A stretch of 64,000 nucleotides of DNA, from NCBI GenBank assembly GCA_001692895.1, contig KV748188.1, positions 2,601,120 to 2,665,119 of the forward strand. The letters run 5' to 3'. This document shows, piece after piece, positions 10,729 through 24,300 of this stretch. The notes under the pieces are model-generated. The model was not told the origin of the DNA. It searched no databases and saw nothing but the letters and a program-made list of their open reading frames with translations. This DNA is from Cenococcum geophilum 1.58 (taxonomy: Eukaryota; Ascomycota; Dothideomycetes; Gloniales; Gloniaceae). A program made the position numbers and the translations under genes. Position 1 is the first letter of the stretch. Each line of letters begins with the position of its first letter.

Positions 10729-11407
10729 TAGAGATGAGGTTTTCCAGGGGGAGACCCCCTGGGACCCCCCTATATAGAGCTTTTGCTTAATTTAGAAGTA
10801 GTAGTAAGATTAAGGCGCCTTGGTTACCGCTAGGTAAGGAACTACTACAGTAACTAAGGCACCCTACTTAAGCTAGGCTTAAAGATTATATTAGTCACGA
10901 ATATAGCACATATTTGGACTGTAGAGCTTTAATGCAGAGCCCTTTATATAGGATATAATATAGTAGATTATAATTCTAATTTAAAGCTTTATATACTAAA
11001 TATTTTTAATACCTAATAACTATTAACTATGTTATTGCCTACCCAGTTCGGACGTACAATGACGTAATGGCTTAGCGATAATGTAATAGCTTAGCGCCGA
11101 GTAATAGGAGGGAGGGGAGAGAGGGGAGGAGATTAGGGGTGGCTCGGCTACTGCAAGAAGGTCATAATATTGGTATAGTATTAAACTTTAAAAATCGTGT
11201 CCTAGGAGCTTAATCGACAACCCCTATATAAAATGTTAATACGTTTAATTACAGAGCTTTAAACCGGTAGATATTTTAGAAATGCCTATTATAAGTAGCT
11301 TTAAGTACGAAATCTAAAATATTTAGTAGTGGTATAAGTATGGGACGAGGGTGTATATTTACGTTCCTAAATATCATTATATAACGTAATTTTTAGGTAA
11401 TAAAAAC
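10729..11407. other. Intergenic repeat debris, no gene seen
   Basis: Short structures only are seen: G/C runs at 10745-10770, a stem-loop at 10814-10863, and a doubled TAATRGCTTAGCG phrase at about 11066-11096. A purine-rich GGGAGG tract at 11105-11140 is followed by AT-rich sequence. Confidence 0.4.
10814..10863. repeat. Stem-loop
   Basis: The arm GGCGCCTTGGTTAC at 10814-10827 pairs with GTAACTAAGGCACC at 10850-10863 with two mismatches around a 22-nt loop. There is no adjacent gene, so it is unlikely to be a transcription terminator. Confidence 0.5.
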
Positions 11408-11518
11408 CAGCCGTTAATATTACTTAACTAATACCTACTAGAGGCTTATCCGTCCTTCCTATCTTCTCTCTTACCTATCTCCTTATTTAATACTATCTAT
11501 ATTACTATATTAACTAAT
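11408..11518 (+). repeat. Tandem-repeat unit (part), left of Gypsy1
   Basis: This stretch matches the second half of the approximately 255-bp units at 25476-26106, including ACCTACTAGAGGC, CTATCTTCTCTCTTACCTATC and a TTAACTAAT end. Removing Gypsy1 and one copy of its CTAAT duplication restores continuity with the unit at 25476, so the array predates the insertion. Confidence 0.8.
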
Positions 11519-11886
11519 TGTTACGGGACACCCCCATAACACCTTGCACACGTCTACCTGTTTCCACCGACTTAGCAACTAAAGACTGACTACAAGACGG
11601 CAATTTGCGGCAATCTGACGGCAATCTGCTATATTCTGCCATATTCTGCCATATTCCGCCAAGTTCTACTAAATCCTACTAAGTTCTGCCAGGACCACCA
11701 CCTAAATCCTATTCTGCTCTATGTATATATTAACCAAGCAACTAAGCTAACGATATATACCCTTTCTTCCCATTTTCCTGCCTTCTCTCCTTATATAACG
11801 TTTTAACTTCTTACACAGTTTATATATATAGCTTAATAATATCTACCTTGCTATATATTACCGCCGCTTATACTTACTCTGTAACA
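11519..11886 (+). repeat. Gypsy1 5' LTR
   Basis: It starts TGTTACGGGACACCCCC and ends TGTAACA. It is equal in length to the right LTR; differences I saw are almost all C/T or G/A. Confidence 0.95.
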
Positions 11887-11920
11887 CTATATTGCGTTAA
11901 CTTTATATACTACCTCTAAA

Positions 11921-13331
11921 ATGTAGAACGACCCCAAAGCCTTTGTAACGGCCGCCGGCATTATATCCGCACTTTAAGAACAACTAGTAGAAATATAGAA
12001 GTCTTTTATAAACACCCTCGTATAAAACTAAGCCACTTTAAATTAATGATAAGCCAAATAAGAAGCACGATACTAGCGATTAATTAAGGACCTCTAAGAG
12101 GAAATCCGCATACTTAAGACGCCTATATTAGGGCCTTAAGACTAAACACTATCTCTAGAGATAAATACGCGGAACGTGAGCCCTAAACCTATAGCAGCTG
12201 TCTACCTTAAACCAACTACTATACCAAAACAATCCGAACGACTACTAGACCCCCTAATATTTACTAGTAAACAATAAGAACTCCAATTATTCCTAAGCTA
12301 GCTTAAAAATAAGCTAACTAGTAACGCTAACCGTTACCTAACTAAAGCTAATTAACTCTGTTACGCCCTAAGTTAACTAGAAGAAGAGGTAGCTAACCTT
12401 ATTAAACCTCTTCAGCCAACCTTAGTATAAAGCCTAGTTGTACTTCTTAAAGCCTTATACGGTAACCTAAACCGCCAAGCTACTACCTAGAAAAAGATAA
12501 ACCACATAGCTTAAGAAACGAAAAGTTTCCTAGTATACTTCTCCGAATTTAACCGTTACGTAAGGGAAATAGGCTAAAACAACTCCGCACTAATTAACAG
12601 CCTTATTAAATCTTTAAGCCCTAAACTAAAAACCTCCCTAATAGGCGTAGACCTACTAGGAGCCCTTAACGCCTATATAAACGTTGTTAACAAACGGTAT
12701 AATAATATACTACGCCTAACACCAAAATACGCTTCTTAATATAATATAACAGCCCTACGAATATCTACTAAGTCGTCTTAGCCTAAGCACCTTAACGCTA
12801 TAGATATTAACACTAGAACCCTAGAGTACGCCCTACTAGGGTCCCCTAAATAAGAAAGACGCATTAAGCTAGGTCTTTGCTTTAAGTGCAGAAGTAAGGA
12901 CTATATCTTAAGATATTATCTTATCCCCTTACCTATGCCCTAAAACGATTTATAAATGGCTAATACTAGCAACCGTTTACCGTATTAATCTTCCGGTTAC
13001 CGCCCCCCATTCTTACCTAGTTTTAGCCCTATATCTAGTAAGAACCACTTATAACGGTAAAGCTATAACCGATATTCTATAGGAACCCCTTCCCGCTTAC
13101 TACTAAAAGGTATATTTTAGAGTTAAGTTGCTCTCCGGGATAGCTCTACCTTAGGATCTTATTAAACGCTTTAGATGTTACGAACTCTAACTCTTAGGAT
13201 TATAGTATAACCGTTAACTATTGTCTTTAGTAGAATAATTAATAGGCTAATACTTAAGTCCTAATTAATACAGGAGCTAGTAGCATAGAATTTATTAATA
13301 AGATCTTTGTGTAAGATAATGGTTTTACCCT
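11921..13331 (+). pseudogene. Gypsy1 gag and protease start (interrupted)
   Basis: The capsid-like frame starts at ATG 11921, whose second codon is already a stop (former GAG or CAG). A CCHC zinc knuckle survives at about 12888-12930 with CFKCRSKD followed by altered His and Cys positions (Tyr). The aspartic protease motif at about 13263-13275 reads NTGASS, the catalytic Asp having become Asn. The frame is then cut by Gypsy2 at 13337 and resumes at 21325. Confidence 0.85.
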
Positions 13332-13336
13332 AACCC

Positions 13337-13762
13337 TATAACGGAACCTTGTAGTAAGAACTACGATAGGTTCGTCAATGGGCTAGGTATATAGGAAATG
13401 CAAGTATAAAAGTTAACAACGTAATAATAACTGGTGGAGTGGTTGCCCAACAGATTAACTCTAATTGTATTCTAAGAATTACTATAAGGAAGGAACTATC
13501 TAGGTAGGGACTAAGGGTCCTTAAATACACAACCGTACTCCTATGAAATCCTTCTTGTACGTAATATACATCTTATCTATATTAAACGTGACGTTCCTTA
13601 CGTTTAACGCAGCTAATGCGTTTAACTATTATATGACTCGCTTACCATTCCTTATTATATAGTTCTACGGGTTCCATTCTAGTCCGTGTTTATATTAACC
13701 AACTAGCTTCTTCCAACTCTTCTCTAAGTAGTCGTAATATTATACTTAAAGCGTCCATAACA
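13337..13762 (-). repeat. Gypsy2 3' LTR
   Basis: The LTR is 426 bp and its ends form the palindromic pair TGTAACGGA ... TCCGTAACA; in this copy the first G is A. Differences from the other LTR are nearly all transitions. Confidence 0.95.
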
Positions 13763-14499
13763 CCATCTCCCTCCTCTCTATCTTCGTCCTTAAAGATACC
13801 TAGCATCTTTAGGTCGTTTACTAGAGGTATAATATCCGTTTAATTAACTTAGTTAACATTATTACTTATTATACCTAAAGCAATTTCTTCACTCTCTTAG
13901 GTTGAGCGTTGCCTTTATACCGTCTCCTTAATACTATTACTAGGTAAAGTAATAGCGATTCCTTGCTCTTATTGTGCGAAAGAGGGGTTAAGTTACGTTG
14001 CGATCACAAGTCCTTCCGGTCACCAACCTTCCTCTTATTCTAAATGCACTTGCGCTAATATACGTTTATCGTGTAATATTCGTTCTGCGTCCGATGCTAA
14101 GTATACGCGACCTATTACTCTTAATAGTCGTCTAGTTCCTTAATTGATTTATCTTAGGGTTTTATATTTAATCTACCGCTGCGAAACTTAATAGTGAGCT
14201 AGCCTCTGCACTGCTTAAGGTTTAACGTACCTTAGAAGAGTCCGTACGTGTCCTTAAAGCTCAGCGTCTAGCTCATGCTTATCTTCAGCGTTTAGAACGT
14301 ATTCGTAAGAAAGTTCGTTTAAAGGAGTGGAAGCTTATTCAATAAGGTCTTTAGGAACTAGGTAATAAAAGAACGGATTCTCCTCTAATAGAGAAGGAAA
14401 CAGATCCAAGTAGTTCAGCAACTGCTCTTCTTAGGTCCCCCTTAGGTAACTCGTTCTTTAACAATCCTTTTTTATTAATATTGCCTAACCTACTCTCTT

Positions 14500-17400
14500 C
14501 TAATACTCCTATACCTTTCCTATAGCGTTCTTTAAATTTTCTAGTAGCTCCTAGGTAGTCTCAGTATAGCCTATCCACTTAACCTTATACTATATTTTAT
14601 TGTTAACGTCCTTATAACTAACAATCTTTAAAACTTGCTATTCGTCTTCTTCTTAACCTCTATACGTGTCTGCCTTATAGACTAGTGGCTCGATATTTCT
14701 ATATGCCGGCTTTAGCATTGCGATGTGCTATATAGGGTAGATCTTCATTTTAGCTGGTAGGTTTAACTTAAACGTGACCGGTAAAATCCTTTATGTAATT
14801 TTGAAAGGTCCTAGTTTAACATAGTCCAATTTCTTGCTTAGTTGTTGACTCTTAAAATTTTTATATAGTAGCCATACTTTATCTCCCTCCTTAAGATCTA
14901 GTCCCTTAGATCTCTTAGCATTATAGTACTTTTTCATTCTCTCTTATACTTTCTTTACTAATTCTATAAGGTCTACATAAAGATTTATTAATGTCTTTAT
15001 TCTCTCTTTAGCTATACTACTCGTTTTCTTTACTTGCCGTAGTAACAACGATATTCTTAGCTTATATCCATAATTTGCCTTAAATAGTAATATGCCTATT
15101 CCTTCTTAAGGTGTTGTATTATATGCGAACTATATAACTGGTAATAGCGATACCTAATTATTCTATGCGTGATTAACGTAATGCTTTAGATACTGCTTTA
15201 ATGTCTGATTTAATCTTTCTGTTTAACTATCTGTCTGTAAATAATATACGGTAGAAGTTACTGCTCGAACTCCTTGTTCCGTTAAGAATACCTTTTAAAA
15301 TACTGCTATAAATCTTAGATCTTTATCTAATATGATTTTGCTTAGTGCTCTATATCTTGCGAACACTTCTTTAACATAGATTCTAGCGACATCTTCCGCT
15401 GATATTTCTTCCGTACATGCTATAAAGTATCCCCACTTTATAAGCTTGTCTACTATTACTAAGATCGCGTTATAATCTTATCTAGTAATAGGATCTCTTA
15501 ATTTTGGTAACTTAATAATAAAGTCCTATAATATAACCTCCTATGGTCTCTCTGGTATTTTAACAGGTTATAGCCCTCCATACGGCTTATGCCTTGTTAG
15601 TTTGTTCCTTTAGTAATCTAGATACTCCTTAGTGACCCTTCTAGCTATCCTCTAGATTCCGTTAATAATATACTTTTTCTAAAGTCTTAACACTAAGCCC
15701 ATAGCTCTATTATGTCCTTAAGTTAGTCCCTTATAAAAGTCTTCTATAAACTCCTCTGCTATACTTCTTAGAATGTACTTTACTTCTTAATTTTCGTATA
15801 TATCCGTCTATAAATCTTCTAGCTATACTTTTAGAATTCTTTATGCCTAAAAGCTTTCTGGTATCTTATAGACTTTCTCTAACTTATTCTCTTAAGTTAC
15901 TGCGATCTTTAGATAATTATACTTAATTAATCCATCTATATCTTTTCGCAATAAAGCCCCTAATGGCTTTTCGTTATTTTATAGTTCAGCTTTACAGTTT
16001 AGAGCATCTGCCCGTGTATTGTCTATACCTTTAGTATACTAAATCTTGAAATAGTATTCCGTAAGCATCTCTGCCCATCTAACCTATCTTTAGTTGAGTT
16101 CCTTTATTGTTAGGAATCCTGTTAGGTTCTTATAATCCGTTTTAACTATAAATGGTTTTTCTATACCTTATAAGAATGCTCTCTATTCCTTTAATGCTGT
16201 AACTATACCTAATAACTCCTTATTATAGATGTTATAGTTTAACTCCGGTGGTATTATCTTTCGACTATAGTATGCTACTGGATACCATCTATCTAGATGC
16301 CTTTGTATAAAACATGCTCCTAGTATAAAGTCTAATATATCTATTTCTACAACCGTCTCTAGTTCTGGTTAATAGATCTTAAGAACTAGCTCCTGGGTAA
16401 ACAACTCTTTAACTTTCTTAAAGAGTTCTCTTTGCTCCTTTCCCTATACCCATAGTTCTTCTTTCTTTATTAACTGCGTAAATGGCTTAATGTCCTTTAA
16501 CTACTGCGCTATAAACCTTCTATAGTAATTGCAAAACCCTAAAAACGATCTTAACTATATAACGTTCTCTAGTTCCTACCAATTCACTATAGCCTCGATC
16601 TTTTTTGGATCTATACTAAGTTGGCCTGGTTTGATAATAAATCTAACAAAATCGGTCTTCCTGGTGAAGAACTCGCATTTCTTAATTGCTACTGGCATCT
16701 ATTCTTCTTATAGTCTCTTTAAGACCTATTTGACGTGTTCCCCGTGTTCTTCCTTAGTTATTAAGTAGATAATGATATCGTTAAGATATACCATAACAAA
16801 TTCATCCAAGTGTTCCCCTAATACGTTATTAATACGCTTCTAAAACGTTGCTAGTACGTTTATAAGCCTAAATTGCATAACTAATGGTTTATATAGTCCT
16901 TCCTTTGACCTAAAGGCTGCCTTCTATTTATTGCCTTCCTTAATCCTAATCTAATAGTACGCCCATCTCAGATCTATCTTTGTAAAGATTTGCGCATTGC
17001 CTATCCTGTCTTAGATTTTGCTAATTAAGGGTAAAGGATACCTATCCTTCCTGGTGATGCTGTTTAACTGTCTATAGTCGATATACAGCCTTAGTTTGCC
17101 ATTCTTCTTTAGTACGAATAGTACTGGATAACCCGCTAATAACTGCGATGGTCTGATATATCCCTTTTATAGATTTTCCTAGATAAACTCTTTTAACGCT
17201 CTACCTTCTTCTTTGGTAAGCTTATAGATTGGAAAGAACCTTAGACTTGTTCCTGGTTCTAACTCTATTTTATAGTCCTATGCTGTATATTCTAATAGCT
17301 TTTCGCTTTCCGGTAACTATAGTCTCTTACCGTACTTATAGTATCTCTTTAGTATATAGCTTAGTCCTTTTTCTGTTTCTTTATAGGTTGCTCCTACTTA

Positions 17401-17810
17401 GTACTATACCAACTTAGCTTATTGTTGTATCTTGCGGCGTTAAGTATCTTTAATATCGACCTGACCTGTAATTTAATTAATCCTTGGATTATATTTCTGT
17501 AACTAAGGTATGCCTAATACTGCCTTGTCCCGTCCTAACGGTAGGATATTAAAAGACATCTCGATTTGTCTCCCTTTAATAGTTATCTAAATAGGTCCTA
17601 TTTTAAGATTGATGATCCCTCCTCTATAGGTTATTAGATCTCCTAAAATTATAACTAATAGGTAAGGTTGCTCCTTTTGTCTATAAGGTAGCCCTATTCT
17701 CTTAACTACTGCTAGTAAGATATGGTTTCGCGTTACTCCACTATCTATTAGCGCTTTGAACTGCTAATCTTGCTAATTAATTTATAAATTTAGGTGTTGT
17801 CCTTAAATTC
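14500..17810 (-). pseudogene. Gypsy2 pol: protease, RT, RNase H, integrase, chromodomain
   Basis: Read right to left on the minus strand. An intact protease triad DSG lies at 17737-17745. The RT follows; its catalytic box at 16777-16788 reads YLND instead of YLDD. RNase H and integrase segments lie at about 16400-14900. A chromodomain, with the signature YKVKWIGYTETT and an adjacent stop at a former Trp, is at about 14520-14660. Chromodomains target such elements to methylated-histone heterochromatin. Stops are scattered at former Gln and Trp codons. Domain limits are approximate. Confidence 0.85.
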
Positions 17811-18899
17811 CTTTAAGGGTCTAAGGCTCTACTACTGGCTCCCTCTGGTCCTATGGGCCTCTACTTTTCCTAACTATTAGCTGCTTAATCCTAGTGCACT
17901 TAGCTCGCTCTTTAGCTAATACCTAGTTCGCTTTTTATCTTTAATATGCCATAGACACGTGTTTTCTAGGCATTCCTACCACTGTTATCCGTCTAAGCAT
18001 TTTTCTGTAAGGAATCTTCCTAGTTAAAGTACTAAACTCCCTTCCTCTTGGACCTCTGCTGGATGCCATCTATATATATATTTGGTATTCCTGTACTATT
18101 ACTTGTCCGTTATCTAGTATATCCTTACAGAGTATTTCTAATTCTTTTCCTTCGGATTCTTATGCATTTTGTATATATTGTCTACGCACGCAATCTATAA
18201 TAACGTGTGGTGTACTAGGTGCTTTAGGTTAACTCTTAGCTCGTCTTTATCCTTAAGTTTAAACCTTTATTGTGCTAATCTAAACGTTATAACTTTATTT
18301 GTAGGTACTAAGATGCGTCTCTTACTTCTCTAGTTCTCTAAACGTTCCTTTAGATCCTTTAACGTTATAATTAAGGCTCCTTTAATATGCGTTATAGCCT
18401 TCTCTATAATTAGGTGGTCCTAGATAACTTTTTTATCTAACCATATATAGAAATCTTCCTACTTATTATTGTGCCTTTGCCTATACTACTTTTGGTACAG
18501 CTGCTAGAGTGTATATAGTTTGTCCGTAAGGAAGTATCTTCTTATTACTGTATTGTGATAGCCCTTTATGTGTCGTTCCTTGAACCTGGTTAGAATCCCT
18601 AAATCCTCTTTATCTTCCAGTTTAGTAAGCCACTTAGCTCTTAGTGTGCCTGCTCTTGGCCTATTAATAATTCTTTGTACTAGTGCTCTGTCCTTTATAC
18701 GTCCTAATATACTAGATCTTCTATCTAGTTTCTGCTCTTGCTATGAGGTAATTCTTACCCTGAACTCCTTTATGGTTTCTTTTACGTTGTGTCTTATAAG
18801 TGGATCTTTAAAGTCTTTATGCTTCTTGATCTTAGTATTAACTTTTCGATCTTTAAGCTAAATACTGTGCTCCCCTAGTAAGTCTTCTAGGTTTATATA

Positions 18900-20777
18900 T
18901 CTGTCTCCTAGTCTAATCGCTGTTTGTGCTATAGATTCTTTAATCTGTAAAGAAGCTCCTTGCCTTTTATCTGTGGGTGTCCTGATTTATACTCTAAATT
19001 CTTAACCCCTTGGATTCTTTAATCCTAAGCTTGCTTCTAACTTAAGCTTAGCTCCTGCCTTAGTCTAACTAGGCTTACTTGGTGTTCTTATCTCGTCTTA
19101 AGAGTCTTAAATCTTATTTATCTCGTCTTAAGAGTCTTAAATCTTATTTATCTCGTCTTGAGAATCTTATACCTGTGGGAACTTCTATCCCGAGCTTATT
19201 TGTATGGTTCTAAACTAAGCTGCTACTCTACTCCATTGGTTATCGTCCGTTATGGGTCCTTAAGCTTGCCTTATCTCGTTTTAAGAATCTTGGTTATCTC
19301 TTATCTTATCTTGAGGATCTTGAGCCTTTGGCCTTTTGCCTTTATTAAGTGCCAAAGTGGTTTACTATCCTACTTCTCTTACGTCTTACGAAGTGATAGA
19401 TATTATGTCTAGTAGGGTTTTAATCCCTACTAATGTTCCTTATTCTGTAATGGAATTATCCTCTACCTCTGGTATAATATTTCTAAGGTCTACTCGCTCC
19501 TAGTAAGCGGCCCTTATTGCCTTATTGTTATGGAATGTTTCGCCTAGGTTGAATTTATTGTCCTTAATATCCGATCTGCGAACTAGTTCGTTGGTTCCTC
19601 TATATCCTATAGGTGCTAGCTCTTATAGCTAATAGCTTACGCCGTACTTAGCGTCCTTATAAATTTGGCATATGTTATTATAATAAAACGCAAAACTTCT
19701 AATTAAACATTCTTTTGTTCCTCGCAGTATATTGTCGTCCCTTTGTATATATATGTCGTCTGCTAGTCTCGTGCCTTTTACTATATAGTGACTTTACCCA
19801 CTTCTATAGTCTTTGACGTAATAACCCTATTTTCCGCAATTTATGTAAGCTCCTTCTTTAAACCATTTCTCTTGTTATAGAGTCCGCCTAAATGTCTTCT
19901 GCTATTAAGATCCCTGATTCGGCCTTTACTCCTTAGACTTTTAATTACTTAATTCTTGTCCTTTAGGTTTCTATAATTTGCTCCATCTCTTATAGGCTTC
20001 TTTAGTACCACTTAGGTCTATTAACTCTGCGCCGTACTATGTTTTCTAACTTAGCTTTTGTTGTTGCGTACTCTGCGCCTTATATAACTATAGAACTCTA
20101 TCCTAGCCTCTCTTAGCCTGTTCCCTTTAGTAGATTTAATTGTTAATCTTAATCGCCTAATCTATTAGATCCCTTAGGGTGTCTATATCTTCTATTAGGA
20201 TAATCGCGTCCTAGACTTTAGCCTTAAGTCCCTATTTATACTGTGCCATAAGCGCCCTATTATTCCACTCTACTTATATTGCTAGTGTCTGGAACTATAT
20301 TATATACTTAATTGCTAAAGTTCGTTACACGAGGTTCTGGAGTTTTTTTTCCGCTATAGTTATTCCTTTTAGGTCTCTAAATATCTGCGTAAGTCGTTCT
20401 ATAAATTCTTCCTAGCTTAAGAATATAAACCGCACGTCTTAGTTAGTAGTCGTTATTCCGTTTACCTATATCTCTATAAGGTAAGGTTTAAACTACTTAA
20501 GTGCTTTCCCTAATAAGAATAGTCCTATATAGGCTATCCGATCTATAGGTGTAGGTAACTTTACTCCCTTCTATAAGACCTTAAAATGCATCTGCGTAAG
20601 GAATCCTTTAAGCTTTAACCTCTCTCCGGTGAATCTCTTAATTAATAGTAGCTTAATCTTTGCTGCTCCTATCCCGTTAAGTCTTTCTTCTAATACTATA
20701 TTATTAGCTGTTAGCTAGTTAACTATTTTCTATAGCTGTCCGACCGTCACAGGTTGCTGTAAGTTAGTATCTACCAT
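18900..20777 (-). pseudogene. Gypsy2 gag
   Basis: The frame begins at ATG 20777 (minus strand), about 117 bp inside the 5' LTR. It reads as a typical fungal Gypsy capsid, including KRFTGERLKLKGFLTQM and further on RALMAQYKQGLK-like sequence interrupted by TAG/TAA codons. The 3' limit is uncertain; no CCHC knuckle was recognised with confidence. Confidence 0.75.
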
Positions 20778-20893
20778 ACTAGTATTACCTCCTGTCCTTA
20801 AAGTAGTTGCTACCGTTAATAGCATTGTGGTGGCTGCTTTTGGTAGCATGTTGTTCGACTTCTTATATTAATACTGTAACTAGGTAGTGATTA

Positions 20894-21319
20894 TGTAACG
20901 GAACCTTGTAGTAAAAACTACGATGGGTTCGTTAATGGGCTAGGTGTGTAAGAAATGTAAGTATAAAAGTTAACAACGTAATAACAACTGGTGGAGTAGT
21001 TGCCCAACAGATTAACTTTAATTGTATTCTGAGAATTACTATAAGGAAGGAACTATCTAGGTAGGGACTAAAGGTCCTTAAATATACAACCGTACTCCTA
21101 TGAAATCCTTCTTGTACGTAATGTACGTCTTATCTATATTAAACGTAATGTTCCTTATATTTAACGCAGCCAATGCGTTCAACCATTATATGACTCGCTT
21201 ACTATTCCTCGTCACATGGTTCTATGGGTTCCATCTTAGTCCGTGTCTGTATTAACCAACTAGCTTCTTCCAACTCTTCTCTAAGTAGTCGTAACATTGT
21301 ACTTAAATCGTCCGTAATA
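20894..21319 (-). repeat. Gypsy2 5' LTR
   Basis: The LTR is 426 bp, starting TGTAACGGA and ending TCCGTAATA. It is the same length as the left LTR, with no indel evident between them. Confidence 0.95.
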
Positions 21320-21324
21320 AACCC

Positions 21325-24300
21325 CCCTTAACTAGCATATTAACGTATTTGGATTTAATAGTAAACGTACAGTCTTAGGCTAAATTACCTATATAGTATA
21401 CCTAAGACTCTAATACCTAAACCATAAAGAACTAATTAAGCTTTTTATTACTACCTTGGGTTACCTAGTAATCCTTAAATAACCCTAGATAAAGCTATAT
21501 AAGGTAACCATTAATTAGGACAACCTTAAACTTCTATTTACCGCCTCCTATTGTAAGCGGAAGTGCCTTATAACGCACTATTCTAACCCTAAACTTAAAT
21601 CTAGGAAATCTACTAAAATCTATTAGCCTAAGATTTCTATCAATATCCACCCCGCGCCTAAAGAATCCACTAGATTCCACTAACCCAGAAATTCTACTAA
21701 ATTCTACTAATATAAGATTTCCACCAACACCCACTAAGGATCCGAAAATTCCACTAAGCTCCATAAGTTATTACTAAACACTATACCGCCCTAAACTAAA
21801 CAGAAACTTAAGCTTAGTATATAAAACTACCAGAAGGACTAGTATCCTATAATAAAAAGAATACTTAAAGAACCCGAATTTAAATCTGATACTAACTCTA
21901 TACCTAATACTAAACCTAAACCCGAATAAGAAACTACGGACGAGCTAAACGAGCTCGGCACCCTAGATATCTGTATAATTAGAGCTACCCTATTAGCGCA
22001 ACTTACTAAGAAACCCGAGCATACAATCTTCGCTATTACAATAGCCGATATTAAAAAGGCCTTGGTACTAAAGAAGCACACCGACCCTACCACGAAGGTA
22101 TTAATAGAGTATCATTATCGCCTAGATGTATTCTTATAAAAGAAAGCCAATAAGCTACCGGAACACCAACTATACGACTATAAGATTATACTTAAAAAAG
22201 GAAAGCAGCCCGGATTTGGACCCTTATACGGGATATTCTAAAACGAACTCTAAGTACTATAAAAGTATTTAGACGAGAACCTAAGCAAAGGATTTATTAG
22301 AGTAAGCTCATCACCTATAGCCGCACTAGTGATCTTCGTTAAGAAACCCGGAGGCGGTCTACGCTTCTATATAAACTACTAAGCTCTTAACGCCGTTACC
22401 GTTAAGAACTAATATCCGATCCCGTTAATATAAGAGACGCTAAACCGACTAAGTAAGGCTCGTTACTACACAAAACTTAATATTATCTCTATATTTAACC
22501 GTCTCCGCATTATAAAGGGAGATAAATGGCTTACTATATTTTGTACCCAATATAGACTATTTAAATACTTAGTAACACCCTTTGGCCTTATAAACGCTCC
22601 GAGCTCGTTTTAATATTATATAAATAACACCCTACGTCCCTACCTAGACATCTTCTATACCGCTTATATTAACGACATCCTAATATATAGTAATAACCTA
22701 ACCGAATATTAGAAGCACGTTAACTTTATCCTATAAGCCCTACACGGAGCTAGTCTATAATTAGATATAGATAAATGCAAATTCTATAAGACGGAAGTTC
22801 TATACCTTAGACTCCTTATTTCTATAAACAGTATATAAATAGACCTAAATAAAGTTAAAGTAATTATAAACTAGCAAGAACCTAAGAACGTTAAGGACGT
22901 AAGAGCCTTTATAGGATTTGCTAATTTCTACCAATAGTTTATTAATAACTTCTCCGCCCTAGTTTTACCCCTTATAGCTCTAACCTAAAAGGATAAAGTC
23001 TTTATCTTTAATAAGGAATATAAGAANGCCTTTNCCTANCTAAAGGTTATNTTTACTACTGNGCCNNTACTCTAATACTTTAACCTAAACCGAATAAGTG
23101 TTATAGAAGCCGACTTATCTAACTACGTTACTGGAGGCATTCTATCTTAATATAATAAGGATGGAGTATTATACCCCATAGCTTACTTTTTAAAATAACT
23201 AAGCTTAGCTAAATACAATTACAAGATCTATAATAAGGAATTATTAGCTATTATTAGATGTTTTAAATAATAGTAACCCGAACTAGAAGGCGCCGGATTT
23301 CCAATTAAGGTCCTTAGCGACTATAAGAACCTATAATACTTTATGACTACGAAACAGCTAAGTTATTATTAGGCCCGCTAGTTAGAATATCTGTCTTATT
23401 TCCGATTTTTAATTATATACCGCCTAGGCGTATAAGGTTAGAAACCTAACGCCCTAACCTAACGCTTGCAAGACGCGCTAGCCCTAAAAGAAGCACGCTC
23501 TTACCGAAATTAGACCCTGCTTCGCCCTAAACTATTTAACCCTTCTACTAAAGACCTTACGGTACACGTCCTTAAAATAACTAATTAATTAATTAAGTAG
23601 ATTATAGCTAACAAATACCTAAATAACGAGTTTATCTAAGAGACGCTTAAGCTAATGCACAATAGCATTAGACGCTCTAAAAAGATTTCTTTAAGTAAAT
23701 ACAAAGCTCGCGGAAACCGCTTATATTACCGGAACCGCCTAGTTATACCTAACTATAACAAACTTAAGCTTAAGCTCCTCAAACATATATATAATCTACT
23801 AGTAGCCAGCTACCCGGGCTAAGGAAAAACCCTAAAACTGCTCTAATAAGAATACTATTAGCCGAATATGTATAATATAATACGAAGGTACGTCTCTAGC
23901 TGCTATATCTGCCGATAAGCTAAAGCTTTGCATAAGACGTATAACGGCCTCCTAAAGCCACTACCTATTCTAGACCGAAGATAAAAGGATATCTTAATTG
24001 ACTTTGTTGTTGATCTCCCTATAAGTAAAGGCTACACGAATATTATAGTAGTTATAGACCAACTGTCCAAAATAAGATACTTAATCGCCTGCCCTAATAT
24101 ATTAACACCTACCGTCGCCTAGCTGTTTCTAGATTATATATAGAAACTCCACAGACTTCCTGAAACGATTATCTTTAATAAAGGCAGCTAGTTTATCTCT
24201 ATATTTTAGAAAGAACTAACTACCTAACTCCGCATTAAAGCACTATTATCTACAGTATACTACCTAGAAACGGATGGTTAAACGGAATGTGTAAATGCTA

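Larger units (their letters stand above)
13337..21319 (-). mobile_element. Gypsy2, chromodomain LTR retrotransposon nested in Gypsy1
   Basis: This is a complete but dead Ty3/Gypsy element on the minus strand, with 426-bp LTRs at both ends and the target-site duplication AACCC at 13332-13336 and 21320-21324. It lies within the protease coding region of Gypsy1 and so is younger than it. Gag is at the right, the chromodomain at the left. Plus-strand open frames in this interval are mirror frames of the mutated pol gene. Confidence 0.95.

Noticed and set aside
16529-19412. Plus-strand open frames of 62-97 codons (16529, 17229, 18568, 19158)
   Set aside because: They are mirror frames of the minus-strand Gypsy2 gag-pol gene; the minus strand carries the recognisable domains.
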